Positions 26,022 through 33,546 of a stretch of 33,546 bases of DNA are shown here, in pieces; within the stretch, counting starts at the first letter, position 1, and every line of letters begins with the position of its first letter. Under the pieces are notes generated by a model. That model was given only the letters and a program-made list of their open reading frames with translations. It had not been told where the DNA came from and did not search any database. Position numbers and translations under genes: made by a program. This DNA comes from an uncultured SAR116 cluster alpha proteobacterium (GTDB lineage Bacteria; Pseudomonadota; Alphaproteobacteria; Puniceispirillales; Puniceispirillaceae), in contig CABYOG010000006.1 in the NCBI GenBank assembly GCA_902520575.1, positions 1 to 33,546 on the forward strand, read 5' to 3'.

Positions 26022-26777
26022 TCAGTTTTTATCATGTGAAGTGCCAGGGGCGTATACCCGCTGGCGCTCCCGCAGTCGTTTCCACAAAGATGGGATTAAA
26101 GATAGCAGCCCAAGGGCGAATAAAGGCACAATGATTGCCGGTTTGCTTAATTCAGACAAGTCCGGGGTCTGTCCGCGTGACAGCAAGATTTCAATGCTTT
26201 TGGCAACCCAGACATAAATTAATGTGCCTGGGGTGATGCCAATGAATGTTGCTAGCATATACTGATTCACGCGCATTCCTAACAGGGCGGGAACGATATT
26301 CACAACCCAGAAAGGGAATATGGGGATTAGGCGCAGGGCCAAAAGGTAAGAAAAGGCATTCTTCTGAAACCCGGCTTCCAATTTTGTCATAAAACCTTTG
26401 GTGCGTTTTACAAAGAATTCATTCAGTACCGTTCGGGCTGCAATGAAGACAACTGTCGCCCCGATGGTTGCCGCGCAAGTGATCACAGCCGCCGCTGTCC
26501 AGCCAAATAAGGCACCGCCTGCAAGTGTCAACAATGAAGCAACGGGTAGTGATAAGGCAACAGTAAGTATATAAGCCGCCCCGAATACTAGCAAAGCGGT
26601 TGCCAGATGCCCATCAACAAAGGCTTTTAAGCCCGCATAATGTTCTGCCAATTGACTGAGGGACAAGAATTTATGTCCGCCAAATAGAAAAAATAGAGTA
26701 AGACCAACCATAAGAAAAAAGGGGAGTGAACGTTTGCTGATTCTGGCTGCTCCGGAGCGCTCTTTGGCATCTTTCAT
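26022..26777 (-). CDS. TVP38/TMEM64 family membrane protein (VTT/SNARE-associated domain)
   Basis: A 251-aa inner-membrane protein of the DedA-related VTT family, some members of which act as lipid scramblases or undecaprenyl-phosphate carriers. After a basic N terminus (ERSGAARISKRSLPF) come a first helix and then the family core: LAGGALFGWTAAAVITCAAT, a conserved amphipathic region, LRLIPIFPFWVVNIVPALLG and FIGITPGTLIYVWVAK. The F/LRL.P.FPF..vN...G pattern is the diagnostic element. GAGG is eight bases before the ATG. It stands alone between tRNA-Thr and the divergent murA cluster; its substrate is unknown. Confidence 0.88.
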   Translation of the reverse strand: MKDAKERSGAARISKRSLPFFLMVGLTLFFLFGGHKFLSLSQLAEHYAGLKAFVDGHLATALLVFGAAYILTVALSLPVASLLTLAGGALFGWTAAAVITCAATIGATVVFIAARTVLNEFFVKRTKGFMTKLEAGFQKNAFSYLLALRLIPIFPFWVVNIVPALLGMRVNQYMLATFIGITPGTLIYVWVAKSIEILLSRGQTPDLSELSKPAIIVPLFALGLLSLIPSLWKRLRERQRVYAPGTSHDKN

Positions 26778-26982
26778 TCTTTAAGCCTCAGATTAATAAA
26801 AGACTTCTTCCTGACCATGTCTAGTGGCAGGGCAGCCCCTATTTGGCCACAATCATCTGTTCATTTTGTCTCTTTAGATCAAAACTAATCTCTAGTCTGC
26901 ATAGGGCTTTTACGATAGGAATAACTTAAAGATATGCAGAATTAAAACTTTTGAGCAAGGCGTTTTTAAAAAAGAACATTGA

Positions 26983-27192
26983 ATGATGGCAAACTCATCC
27001 AGATCAAATCAGGCGCAGCCTGCACAGAAAACTAAACAGGGTAGCACAGCAGAACAGCATAGGCAGCAACGGTTAAATAAGGCACTTCGTGAAAACCTTC
27101 TCAAACGCAAACAGCAGAGCCGATCCCGGCAACAGCATCAAATAATACCAAAAGACAGCTCAGCAGGGCAAACAAAAGGTAAACAAGATTAA
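26983..27192 (+). CDS. Small basic protein upstream of murA
   Basis: A 69-aa, very polar protein rich in Gln, Lys, Arg and Ser. The only ordered part is a helix, QHRQQRLNKALRENLLKRKQ, with disordered ends. Its stop is one base before the murA ATG, which is strong evidence for coupled expression. I recall similar short proteins with an RL..AL..NL.RRK helix in other alphaproteobacteria, but cannot name a family. Two consecutive ATGs (26983 and 26986) are possible starts and no strong ribosome binding site is visible. It may bind nucleic acid or membrane; no function can be assigned. Confidence 0.6.
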   Translation: MMANSSRSNQAQPAQKTKQGSTAEQHRQQRLNKALRENLLKRKQQSRSRQQHQIIPKDSSAGQTKGKQD

Positions 27193-27193
27193 G

Positions 27194-28450
27194 ATGGGAC
27201 GTCTGGCGGTGAATGGCGGTAATCATCTTTATGGTGACATAACCATAAGTGGTGCAAAAAATGCGGCTTTGCCCTTGTTGGCAGCAGGACTGATGTCTGC
27301 AGGCGGGACTGGCTTGACCCTTTCCAACGTGCCAAATCTAGCTGATACAAGGTTAATGATCCGTCTTTTGCAACAGTTGGGCATGACCGTCCAGCAAGAT
27401 TCAGGAACTGTGGTTATTTCAGGGGCTACGACTAATGCAGATGCACCTTATGATCTGGTCAGCCAGATGCGAGCCTCTATTCTGGTAATGGGGCCATTAC
27501 TAGCTCGGTATGGGGAGGCGCGTGTATCTTTGCCTGGAGGCTGTGCCATTGGGTCAAGACCGGTTGATTTGCATATTCGTGCCATGCAGGAGTTGGGCGC
27601 AATAGTTGAACTGGCTGACGGTTATGTTCAGGCCCGCACCCCAGATGGGCTAAAAGGGAGCAAGATTATCTTTCCCTTCGTTTCTGTTGGCGCAACAGAA
27701 AATGCTATGATGGCGGCTTGTCTCGCAAGAGGCATAACCCAGCTTGTCAATGTAGCGCGTGAGCCTGAAATTCTCGATCTGGCGGCTTGCCTGTCTGCAA
27801 TGGGAGCTAGAATTTCGGGTGCGGGTACAGATGTCATCACAATAGAAGGCGTGCCCGCGCTGGAACCTGCCCGGCATGCAGTTGTGGCTGATCGAATTGA
27901 GGCTGGCAGCTATGTGATCGCTGTTGCGATGACCGGCGGCGACTTATGCCTGAAACAGATGGTCCCGGCACATCTTGAAAGTTTGTTTGATGTGATGCGT
28001 CAGGCTGGTGTCAATATTGAGGCAGGGACAGATGAGGTTCGGGTTAGCAGCTCCGGCCATTATCGCGGTATTGATATTGAAACGCAGCCCTATCCGGGCT
28101 TTCCAACAGATCTTCAAGCCCAGTTCATGGCGATGATGTGTCTTGCAGATGGGCATTCCAAAATTTGTGAGACTATTTTTGAAAACAGATTCATGCATGT
28201 CCCTGAGCTGGTCAGAATGGGAGCAGATATTCATGTAGAGGGAAGTATCGCCTTGGTTAGGGGAAAGGTGTCACTGCTGCCCGCACCTGTAAGGGCAACA
28301 GATTTAAGGGCCTCTGTGAGCCTTGTTCTGGCTGCACTGGCAACCGAAGGCCAGTCTGTAATCACTGATATTTATCATCTTGATCGGGGATATGCTAATC
28401 TGGATGCAAAGCTGGAGGCCTGTGGTGCTGTGCTTCAGCGGCTGGATTGA
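27194..28450 (+). CDS. murA: UDP-N-acetylglucosamine 1-carboxyvinyltransferase MurA
   Basis: First committed enzyme of peptidoglycan synthesis, transferring enolpyruvate from PEP to UDP-GlcNAc. The 418-aa length is normal. Lys22 and Asn23 in ISGAKNAALP, the catalytic Cys117 in LPGGCAIGSRPVDLH (the residue attacked by fosfomycin), and the late AQFMAMMCLADG and LDRGYANLDAKLEACGA segments are all present. Having Cys rather than Asp at 117 predicts fosfomycin sensitivity at the target level. It heads the conserved alphaproteobacterial cluster murA-DUF2948-his-UPF0262-phosphatase-infA-maf-rng-yacG. Confidence 0.97.
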   Translation: MGRLAVNGGNHLYGDITISGAKNAALPLLAAGLMSAGGTGLTLSNVPNLADTRLMIRLLQQLGMTVQQDSGTVVISGATTNADAPYDLVSQMRASILVMGPLLARYGEARVSLPGGCAIGSRPVDLHIRAMQELGAIVELADGYVQARTPDGLKGSKIIFPFVSVGATENAMMAACLARGITQLVNVAREPEILDLAACLSAMGARISGAGTDVITIEGVPALEPARHAVVADRIEAGSYVIAVAMTGGDLCLKQMVPAHLESLFDVMRQAGVNIEAGTDEVRVSSSGHYRGIDIETQPYPGFPTDLQAQFMAMMCLADGHSKICETIFENRFMHVPELVRMGADIHVEGSIALVRGKVSLLPAPVRATDLRASVSLVLAALATEGQSVITDIYHLDRGYANLDAKLEACGAVLQRLD

Positions 28451-28474
28451 CAACATCTCAGGCAGGTCTGGCTC

Positions 28475-28930
28475 ATGACAGAAGAGAATAGGCTGAAATT
28501 GCGTGCGGTTGCGGCAGAGGATGTTGAGATCCTGTCAGCCTTGCTCCAGGACGGTCTTGTTGCCGCAAGTGACCTGCATTATCAAAAAGATGCGGCCAGC
28601 TTTGTGATGGTCATTAACCGGTTCTGTTGGGAGCAGGCTGATGATACCGAGTCACAAACACAGCCGAATCGGTGTTTGTGTGGCCTGAAGGTTACCCATG
28701 TGAAACGAGTCAGCCAGCGTGGCCTGTCTGCAGGGGTGAACCAGTTTTACAACTTACTGTCGATCACGTATGGAGAGACCAAAGAGAACGAAAAAGTGGT
28801 GAACAGGCTGACATTCACCTTTTCAGATGGATATGGTATAAGGCTGACCGTGGATGAATTGGCACTTATCGTGCAGGACATTGCCGCGCCACATCCGGGA
28901 TTGGCCCGACCCCAACATAATAAGAGCTGA
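28475..28930 (+). CDS. DUF2948 family protein
   Basis: A 151-aa soluble protein of DUF2948, a family found almost only in alphaproteobacteria and normally just after murA, as here (24-base gap). Signatures: [23 protein letters not shown], the [12 protein letters not shown] strand, and the late [23 protein letters not shown]. Function is unknown. hisG starts 22 bases after the stop. Confidence 0.88.
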   Translation: MTEENRLKLRAVAAEDVEILSALLQDGLVAASDLHYQKDAASFVMVINRFCWEQADDTESQTQPNRCLCGLKVTHVKRVSQRGLSAGVNQFYNLLSITYGETKENEKVVNRLTFTFSDGYGIRLTVDELALIVQDIAAPHPGLARPQHNKS

Positions 28931-28952
28931 CAGCTTTTTTTCTGAGGCGAGT

Positions 28953-29636
28953 GTGAGAGTGACAGACAAGACAGATAAACAAAACCTAATTCTGGCTGTA
29001 CCCAAGGGCCGGCTTCTGGATCAGCTGACGCCAATTTTAAAAGCAGTTGGCCTGCAGCCAGAGCCAGCTTTTTATGACTCGTCAGATCGCCGACTCAGAT
29101 TCAGTACCAATTCTATTGATGTTGATATTATCCGTGTCCGCAGTTTTGATGTAGCGACCTTTTTAGCGTATGGGGCGGCGCACCTCGGGGTAGCTGGTTC
29201 TGACGTTCTTGCTGAATTTGACCACCCTGAGATATATTCCCCGGTTGATTTGCGGATTGGCTATTGTCGGATGGTTGTCGCCTGTCCTGCTGAATTGGCG
29301 GAACATGATGACCCGCGCAGATGGTCACATGTGCGGGTGGCCACAAAATATCCGCATCTAACAAAAGCTTATTTCTCTGCACGCGGTGTTCAGGCTGAAT
29401 GCATTAAGCTGAACGGCGCCATGGAACTGGCCCCATCAATGGGCTTGTGCAGGCGCATTGTCGACCTTGTTGAAACCGGCTCAACATTGGCGGCAAATGG
29501 CCTTGTTGAAATTGAAACCATCTCAGAGGTGAGTTCCCGGCTGGCAGTAAACAGAGCAGCATGGAAACAATATCCAGAACAACTCGATAGCTGGATAAAG
29601 CGGTTCCGGACAGCGGTAACAGCTGCTGCTGAATAG
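28953..29636 (+). CDS. hisG: ATP phosphoribosyltransferase, short form HisG
   Basis: First enzyme of histidine biosynthesis. The 227-aa protein is the short HisG form, lacking the C-terminal ACT-like regulatory domain, so it should need HisZ as partner; no hisZ is in the window. Motifs: [34 protein letters not shown] with [19 protein letters not shown] and the PRPP-binding [16 protein letters not shown] start at the GTG at 28953 (GAGG five bases upstream); GTG at 28959 is nearly as good, while the ATG at 28854 overlaps DUF2948 and adds non-conserved residues. In related genomes hisD usually lies in this slot or next to hisG; it is absent here. Confidence 0.93.
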   Translation: MRVTDKTDKQNLILAVPKGRLLDQLTPILKAVGLQPEPAFYDSSDRRLRFSTNSIDVDIIRVRSFDVATFLAYGAAHLGVAGSDVLAEFDHPEIYSPVDLRIGYCRMVVACPAELAEHDDPRRWSHVRVATKYPHLTKAYFSARGVQAECIKLNGAMELAPSMGLCRRIVDLVETGSTLAANGLVEIETISEVSSRLAVNRAAWKQYPEQLDSWIKRFRTAVTAAAE

Positions 29637-29662
29637 GAGGCTTCCAATACAGGCAGCCTCCT
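29635..29662 (+). terminator. Perfect eight-pair hairpin over the hisG stop codon
   Basis: AGGAGGCT (29635-29642) and AGCCTCCT (29655-29662) enclose 12 bases, with the left arm starting inside the TAG stop. There is no T tract after it, so it may be a weak or Rho-assisted terminator or an mRNA-stabilising stem rather than a classic terminator. Confidence 0.35.
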
Positions 29663-29710
29663 TCATCTGACCTTCCCGCACAGGAACATCAGGGGCTGTA
29701 CAACGCAAAC

Positions 29711-30181
29711 ATGACTGAAAAACTCTTATTTATCCATATTCAACAAGATCCTTCAAAGCGCGTATCGCCGGAGCGCATACATGAACAGGAAGTTGCAGTT
29801 TATGATTTGCTGGATGAAAATCAATTTGATGTGTTTGAGAAAACTGGCCCGTATCATTTGTATCTGAAAACAGATTTGCGCCATGTTTATTTTGATGTGC
29901 GTGACCAAAAAGAAACAGCACTGAGTGGGTTTGTGATGGCCCTTGGTCCGTTCCGGCGGATCATGCGTGATTATCATATGGTGTGTACCAGCTATTATGA
30001 TGCCATTCGCACAAAGTCACCATCACAGATTCAGGCGATAGATATGGGCCGCCGAGGATTACATGATGAAGGTGCTGAGCTGTTGAAGCAACGACTAGAC
30101 AATTATGTTAAGGTAGACGGGCCAACATCACGTCGGCTGTTCACATTAATCTGTGTCATGACGTCAAGGGGGGAAAAATGA
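29711..30181 (+). CDS. UPF0262 family protein
   Basis: A 156-aa protein of the UPF0262 family, restricted largely to alphaproteobacteria and of unknown function. Signatures: PERIHEQEVAVYDLLDENQF, YHLYLKTDLRHVYFDVRD, the LGPFRRIMRDYHMVCTSYYD block, and IDMGRRGLHDEGAELLKQRL. Context matches other genomes: between a his gene and a low-molecular-weight phosphatase gene. Its stop overlaps the start of the next gene by four bases (ATGA). Confidence 0.9.
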   Translation: MTEKLLFIHIQQDPSKRVSPERIHEQEVAVYDLLDENQFDVFEKTGPYHLYLKTDLRHVYFDVRDQKETALSGFVMALGPFRRIMRDYHMVCTSYYDAIRTKSPSQIQAIDMGRRGLHDEGAELLKQRLDNYVKVDGPTSRRLFTLICVMTSRGEK

Positions 30182-30603
30182 CAACTGCCGACAAGCAGAT
30201 ATTATTCGCCTGCACACAGAATGCCGTCAGATCAGTGATGGCAAAAGCCTTGTTTGAAACAAAATCTTATTCACCTGCAGGCAGAGCCGTGTCCTGCGGC
30301 GTAATTGAAGGGCCGCTGGATGGGTTTGTTGCTGCTGTTCTACAAGAAAAGGGCATTGATGTCAGCGGACATGAAGCCCAGGTTTTTGAGGCACTTGATC
30401 CAGCTAAATTTGAGCTGATCGTGTCGTTTTCCCGTGAAGCAGAAGATAAAGCCCGCAGATGGGCTAATGAGGGATGTGACACTTTATTCTGGAACGTCCC
30501 CCCGCCTCATGTAAATGAACTATCGCGCGAAACAACTTTGGAAAGTTACAGGCAGATCAGAGAACAAATCGACCGACTTCTGACAAATTATTTCGCGGCA
30601 TAA
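30178..30603 (+). CDS. Low-molecular-weight phosphotyrosine phosphatase-like protein
   Basis: A 141-aa protein of the LMW phosphatase/arsenate reductase-like fold. The P-loop CX5RS is intact as CTQNAVRS (Cys12, Arg18, Ser19), and VSCGVIEGPLDGFVAAVLQEKGIDVSGH and FELIVSFSREAEDKA fit the family. The usual DP general-acid motif near the C terminus (PDP in close relatives) reads PPP here (Pro108-Pro110), so the proton-donating Asp seems to be missing. That could make it a slow enzyme or a phosphate-binding pseudo-enzyme. It is translationally coupled to UPF0262. infA follows after 81 bases. Confidence 0.85.
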   Translation: MTTADKQILFACTQNAVRSVMAKALFETKSYSPAGRAVSCGVIEGPLDGFVAAVLQEKGIDVSGHEAQVFEALDPAKFELIVSFSREAEDKARRWANEGCDTLFWNVPPPHVNELSRETTLESYRQIREQIDRLLTNYFAA

Positions 30604-30684
30604 CACCAAAAAACTTGACCTTTTGAATAAAAAAGACCAACACTGTCATACACTTAGATTAAAGGCGAATAAGGATGATACTGT

Positions 30685-30903
30685 ATGGCCAAAGAAGGCG
30701 TGATAGAATTTTCCGGTACTGTGGCCGAACTGCTTCCCAACGCGATGTTCAGGGTGAAGCTTGACAATGATCATGAAGTCCTTGCCCATACCAGTGGCAA
30801 GATGCGGAAAAACAGGATCCGTGTGCTGGCAGGCGACCGGGTGAATGTGGAAATGACCCCTTATGATCTGACAAAGGGGCGAATCACGTTCCGATTTAAA
30901 TAA
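30685..30903 (+). CDS. infA: Translation initiation factor IF-1
   Basis: A 72-aa single OB-fold protein that binds the 30S A site during initiation. The full-length match ([58 protein letters not shown]) leaves no doubt. AAGGAT lies eight bases before the ATG. The 81 bases upstream contain TTGAC-like elements that could form its own promoter, though no clear pairing of -35 and -10 stands out. maf follows after 58 bases. Confidence 0.98.
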   Translation: MAKEGVIEFSGTVAELLPNAMFRVKLDNDHEVLAHTSGKMRKNRIRVLAGDRVNVEMTPYDLTKGRITFRFK

Positions 30904-30961
30904 GGCCAGACGTGAATGCAGTCCGGTCTCGGAAAAGTTAACAGCTGAAGGGCACAAGGCT

Positions 30962-31573
30962 ATGACACGCTATATGCGGCCACCGCCCAAATACCAGCTT
31001 ATTCTTGCTTCACAGTCACCGCGCCGCAAAAATCTCCTTGCCGAAGCAGGTATATCTGCAGATCATGTGATTGCCGCTGATATTGATGAAACAGTCATGA
31101 AAAGTGAACGGCCTGCCGATTATGTTCTGCGTATGGCACAGCAAAAGGCTGTTGCTGTTGCCAGCCAATTAGGCGGTCAGTTCGTTTTGTCTGCGGATAC
31201 AGCTGTTATATGTGGGCAACGTATTCTGCCAAAGGCTGAAACAGCAGAGGAGGCGAGACGCTGTCTTCAGCTTCTGTCTGGGCGAGGTCATCGTGTCTAT
31301 GGCGGTATCTGTCTGTATCTGCCGGATGGCGGATGGCGAATAAAACTGTCTGTAAGCCGTGTCAAGTTCAGACCTTTGAGTCCTGCAGATATGCATGCTT
31401 ACCTTCTGAGTGGAGAATGGCAGGGCAAAGCGGGGGGCTATGCCATTCAGGGCCGGGCAGGTTTATATGTTCGTCAGATAACAGGCTCATATTCCAATAT
31501 TGTGGGACTGGATATGCACAAGGTTGCCGGTCTGCTTCTCGGCGCGGGATTTGATTATGTTCAGCCTGAATGA
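30962..31573 (+). CDS. maf: Maf family nucleotide pyrophosphatase
   Basis: A 203-aa house-cleaning enzyme that hydrolyses non-canonical or pyrimidine nucleoside triphosphates and restrains septum formation when overproduced. Motifs: LILASQSPRRKNLLAEAG (16 onward), VLSADTAVICGQRILPK with Asp79, and the substrate-binding GKAGGYAIQGRAGLYVRQIT. The GKAG-Y-IQG form resembles the YhdE (dTTP/UTP) group more than YceF, though not decisively. Its 3' end overlaps the rng start by 17 bases in another frame. Confidence 0.93.
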   Translation: MTRYMRPPPKYQLILASQSPRRKNLLAEAGISADHVIAADIDETVMKSERPADYVLRMAQQKAVAVASQLGGQFVLSADTAVICGQRILPKAETAEEARRCLQLLSGRGHRVYGGICLYLPDGGWRIKLSVSRVKFRPLSPADMHAYLLSGEWQGKAGGYAIQGRAGLYVRQITGSYSNIVGLDMHKVAGLLLGAGFDYVQPE

Positions 31574-32675
31574 TGGTCTGCTTCTTGATCAGCTTGACGA
31601 CCCTCAGCTTTGTGCGATCATTGAAGGAGGCCGACTTGTTGATCTGTGGACAGCTGATAATAGCTTTTCTGGTTTGGGCTCTGTTCATCTGGCACGGGTT
31701 ACAGGCCGGTTTGACCAGCATAAGCGTATGAGAGGTCAGCTTGCAGATGGCAGGGCTGTCAGCTGGAAGGCTAAAGACCGAACAAAGCAGCAAGAAGGCC
31801 AGTTGGCTCTGGTTACGGTGACGGCATCTGCGCGTGAGGACAAGCCGGTACAGGCTGTGGCCGGAATTGAGCTGACAGGGCAATATGTAACACTGCGTTG
31901 GCACGGCAAGGCGACAGGTCTCGTGAATATCAGCCAGAAACTTCGTCCTTCTGCCCAGCTGGATCGGCAGCGAGAAAAAATTACAGAAGCCTGTTTGGGA
32001 GCGGGACTTCTTGATGCGGGGTTTACGCTGATCATCAGAAGATCTGCCTTTACATCAGACGGCATGGTGTCAGCAGTTCTGTGTGAAGCCGTTATTGCTG
32101 AAGCTGAGCAGATTATTAAACATTGGCGAAGGGATGGAGACATGCCCGCAGATCTGCGGGTAGAGACTCAAGCAAGGATGGTTTATACTGGTTTGTCTGT
32201 TATAGACACACTAAGGCAAATTGAGAATAACAGGACTGTCGACCTCTTGACTGAACAAGACCGGCAGATGATTTGTGAACAGGTTGAACAGGCATGTCGC
32301 TCAGACATCATAACCAAAGATGGGGCGGTCTTATATGTTGAACAAACGAGGGCAGCATTTATGATTGATATTGACAGTGCACAAAGCAAGCTGGCTCCTG
32401 GCCCCTTATCTTTGGCAATTCTGCCAGACCTGTTTGCGGTTATAAGGTTGCGCCGACTGGCCGGTAAAATTCTTGTAGATATGCCGGCATTAACAAAAAG
32501 CCAGCGCACGGATATTCTGCATCAAGCAGATGAGCTGGCGCGGCGTGATCTGCGGTTCCCAGATTGTCTTGGTTTTACTCGTTCTGGGATATTTGAGCTG
32601 TCAGTGCGCCATGGTCGTCCGGTTCTTGACAAGGATGACATGGTTCAAGCAATTATAAAGACAAAGTTGGGATAA
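31557..32675 (+). CDS. rng: Ribonuclease E/G family protein, short form
   Basis: A 372-aa endoribonuclease of the RNase E/G family, as found after maf in alphaproteobacteria. I use the ATG at 31557, overlapping maf by 17 bases; a longer frame from 31500 would lie deep in maf. Recognisable parts: [13 protein letters not shown] (S1-like region), [13 protein letters not shown] in place of the usual IVRTAAEG, the catalytic-domain [20 protein letters not shown] with its metal-binding acidic residue, and ILVDMPAL. The CPxC zinc-link of RNase E/G is not visible. The protein is diverged and lacks RNase E's long C-terminal scaffold, so it probably has an RNase G-like or minor role. Confidence 0.85.
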   Translation: MFSLNDGLLLDQLDDPQLCAIIEGGRLVDLWTADNSFSGLGSVHLARVTGRFDQHKRMRGQLADGRAVSWKAKDRTKQQEGQLALVTVTASAREDKPVQAVAGIELTGQYVTLRWHGKATGLVNISQKLRPSAQLDRQREKITEACLGAGLLDAGFTLIIRRSAFTSDGMVSAVLCEAVIAEAEQIIKHWRRDGDMPADLRVETQARMVYTGLSVIDTLRQIENNRTVDLLTEQDRQMICEQVEQACRSDIITKDGAVLYVEQTRAAFMIDIDSAQSKLAPGPLSLAILPDLFAVIRLRRLAGKILVDMPALTKSQRTDILHQADELARRDLRFPDCLGFTRSGIFELSVRHGRPVLDKDDMVQAIIKTKLG

Positions 32676-32682
32676 GAGGAAG

Positions 32683-32937
32683 ATGGCTTTTAAACCACTG
32701 CATCTGAAAATTTTAAACGGACATTCACGAAAGGCGGTATGTCCTTTATGTCAGAAACCCTCTGAAGCTCTGCATAGACCCTTTTGTTCGCGCCGTTGTT
32801 CACAGCTTGATTTAGGAAAATGGCTTAAGGGGGATTATGCGATACCGTGCCATGAAACGATGGAGAACAGCTATGTCGAAACGCTACCTGCCGCGCATGA
32901 ATCCCAACAGGCAACACAAGCTGACGATGACAGTTGA
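32683..32937 (+). CDS. yacG: DNA gyrase inhibitor / zinc-binding protein YacG
   Basis: An 84-aa protein whose core is the YacG zinc ribbon: CPLCQK (Cys20, Cys23), then [19 protein letters not shown] (Cys35, Cys39) and DYAIP. E. coli YacG binds GyrB and inhibits gyrase. The N and C termini are polar and poorly conserved. It is seven bases after rng, completing the infA-maf-rng-yacG run, with AAGAGGAAG before the ATG. Confidence 0.93.
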   Translation: MAFKPLHLKILNGHSRKAVCPLCQKPSEALHRPFCSRRCSQLDLGKWLKGDYAIPCHETMENSYVETLPAAHESQQATQADDDS

Positions 32938-33107
32938 AAATGGTTTTGGGCAGGTCTGAAGGGCAGACTTAACAGGGTGATTTCAGGCTGGACAGCGTGA
33001 AGCGATATCGTTATAACCCCTAACCATATTGTCAAAAAACATGCTCTGGTTATATCAACGTCAACAGTCCCTTTAATTTTCAGGTGCGCGTTTCAAAGGC
33101 TAAGCAT

Positions 33108-33183
33108 GCCCAGGTAGCTCAGTTGGTAGAGCAGTGGACTGAAAATCCTCGTGTCGGTGGTTCGAATCCGCCCCTGGGCACCA
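33108..33183 (+). tRNA. tRNA-Phe (anticodon GAA)
   Basis: A 76-base cloverleaf with CCA encoded. Acceptor GCCCAGG pairs perfectly with CCTGGGC, D arm GCTC/GAGC, anticodon loop CTGAAAA with GAA, T arm GGTGG TTCGAAT CCGCC with one G-U. The anticodon stem GTGGA/TCCTC has a T-T mismatch at the second pair (28-42). It follows yacG by 170 bases, a gap that holds a seven-pair hairpin (32952-32970) with no T tract. Confidence 0.95.
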
Positions 33184-33546
33184 CTTATTTCCTGAATTTG
33201 CTTTGTTCACAGCCTGTGTCAGTTGTTCAATCTAATTGAAGATAACAACCTGATTGTCGTTTTGTCACTCGTAAAAGTGACACAGGAGTGACAAGACGTA
33301 TCTGAAATTTATTGTCTAAGTTGGCCTTGTTTTGTGAAGAATTTGGACATTAGGCTAGAAGTTAGGGGTTGCTTATGGGGAAGCCTCATAGCTCCGATAC
33401 TTATGTACCATAATTGGAAACAGCCGAGACTACAGACTTATGAAGTAACCAAAAATCTGGTTTATCTTAATTTTTACCTTAAAAGCCAAGACCAGACACT
33501 TATGAGCATAGGCGAAGATGTTCCACCTATGTAGAAGCAGCGATGC
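33184..33546. other. Gene-poor region downstream of tRNA-Phe
   Basis: About 363 bases without a convincing gene. A perfect seven-pair hairpin TGTCACT/AGTGACA (33263-33282, six-base loop) is followed by another direct AGTGACA at 33288-33294. A 66-codon frame with GTG start at 33334 has no ribosome binding site and no recognisable similarity. The region ends at the window edge. Confidence 0.5.

Noticed and set aside
33334..33534. 66-codon frame at the right end
   Set aside because: GTG start, no ribosome binding site, no domain pattern. It could be a gene remnant but cannot be supported.
1..33546. CRISPR array, toxin-antitoxin, phage or defence system
   Set aside because: No regularly spaced repeats, no nuclease or defence-type domains, and all substantial genes are explained by housekeeping or metabolic families.

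Overview
The window looks like a core chromosomal segment of an alphaproteobacterium with moderate G+C. The lineage signals are families typical of that class: a COQ9-type gene divergent from rpsU, TrcR/DUF1013, DUF1192, DUF2948, DUF3422, UPF0262, and the murA ... infA-maf-rng-yacG cluster. The modest G+C and many marine-type housekeeping genes would fit a SAR116-like organism, but that is inference; no rRNA is present to place it. I count 33 protein genes I consider real (one truncated by the window edge) and three tRNA genes. I see no transposase, integrase, phage gene, CRISPR array or rRNA.

Layout. 1-2730 (minus): pntA-pntB, the proton-translocating transhydrogenase. 2731-3394: rpsU with a clear intrinsic terminator, plus an unexplained plus-strand terminator-like hairpin. 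3395-5087 (plus): COQ9 family and metA. 5107-7062 (minus): purE-purK and a DUF465 protein. 7278-9176 (plus): prpE. 9225-9791 (minus): trcR. 10031-11050 (plus): a DUF1192 protein and 3-hydroxybutyrate dehydrogenase. 11074-12470 (minus): a secreted cysteine-rich protein overlapping ygfZ. 12573-13871 (plus): DUF3422 membrane protein. 13873-15147 (minus): MFS transporter. 15289-20644 (plus): a DUF3833 lipoprotein, M3 oligoendopeptidase, ABC1 kinase and manC. Then come tRNA-Arg(CCU), an iolC-iolB-iolJ-like operon, an XRE regulator, an O-antigen ligase-like membrane protein, tRNA-Thr(GGU) on the minus strand, and a TVP38-type membrane protein on the minus strand. 26983-32937 (plus): a small basic protein, murA, DUF2948, hisG, UPF0262, an LMW-phosphatase-like protein, infA, maf, rng and yacG. 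tRNA-Phe(GAA) and a gene-poor tail close the window.

Functional links. PrpE and 3-hydroxybutyrate dehydrogenase handle small acids and storage polymer carbon. COQ9 and the ABC1 kinase both suggest ubiquinone biosynthesis. ManC and the ligase-like protein suggest surface polysaccharide. The iol genes encode the lower branch of inositol catabolism (5-deoxyglucuronate to DHAP plus malonate semialdehyde), without the upper-branch genes nearby.

I found no convincing undescribed multi-gene system. The best leads are two possible structured RNA regions (about 2820-2902 and 9826-9905), an isolated iol lower branch, a phosphatase-like protein lacking its usual general acid, an 18-base direct repeat beside tRNA-Thr, and a secreted six-cysteine protein translationally coupled to ygfZ.
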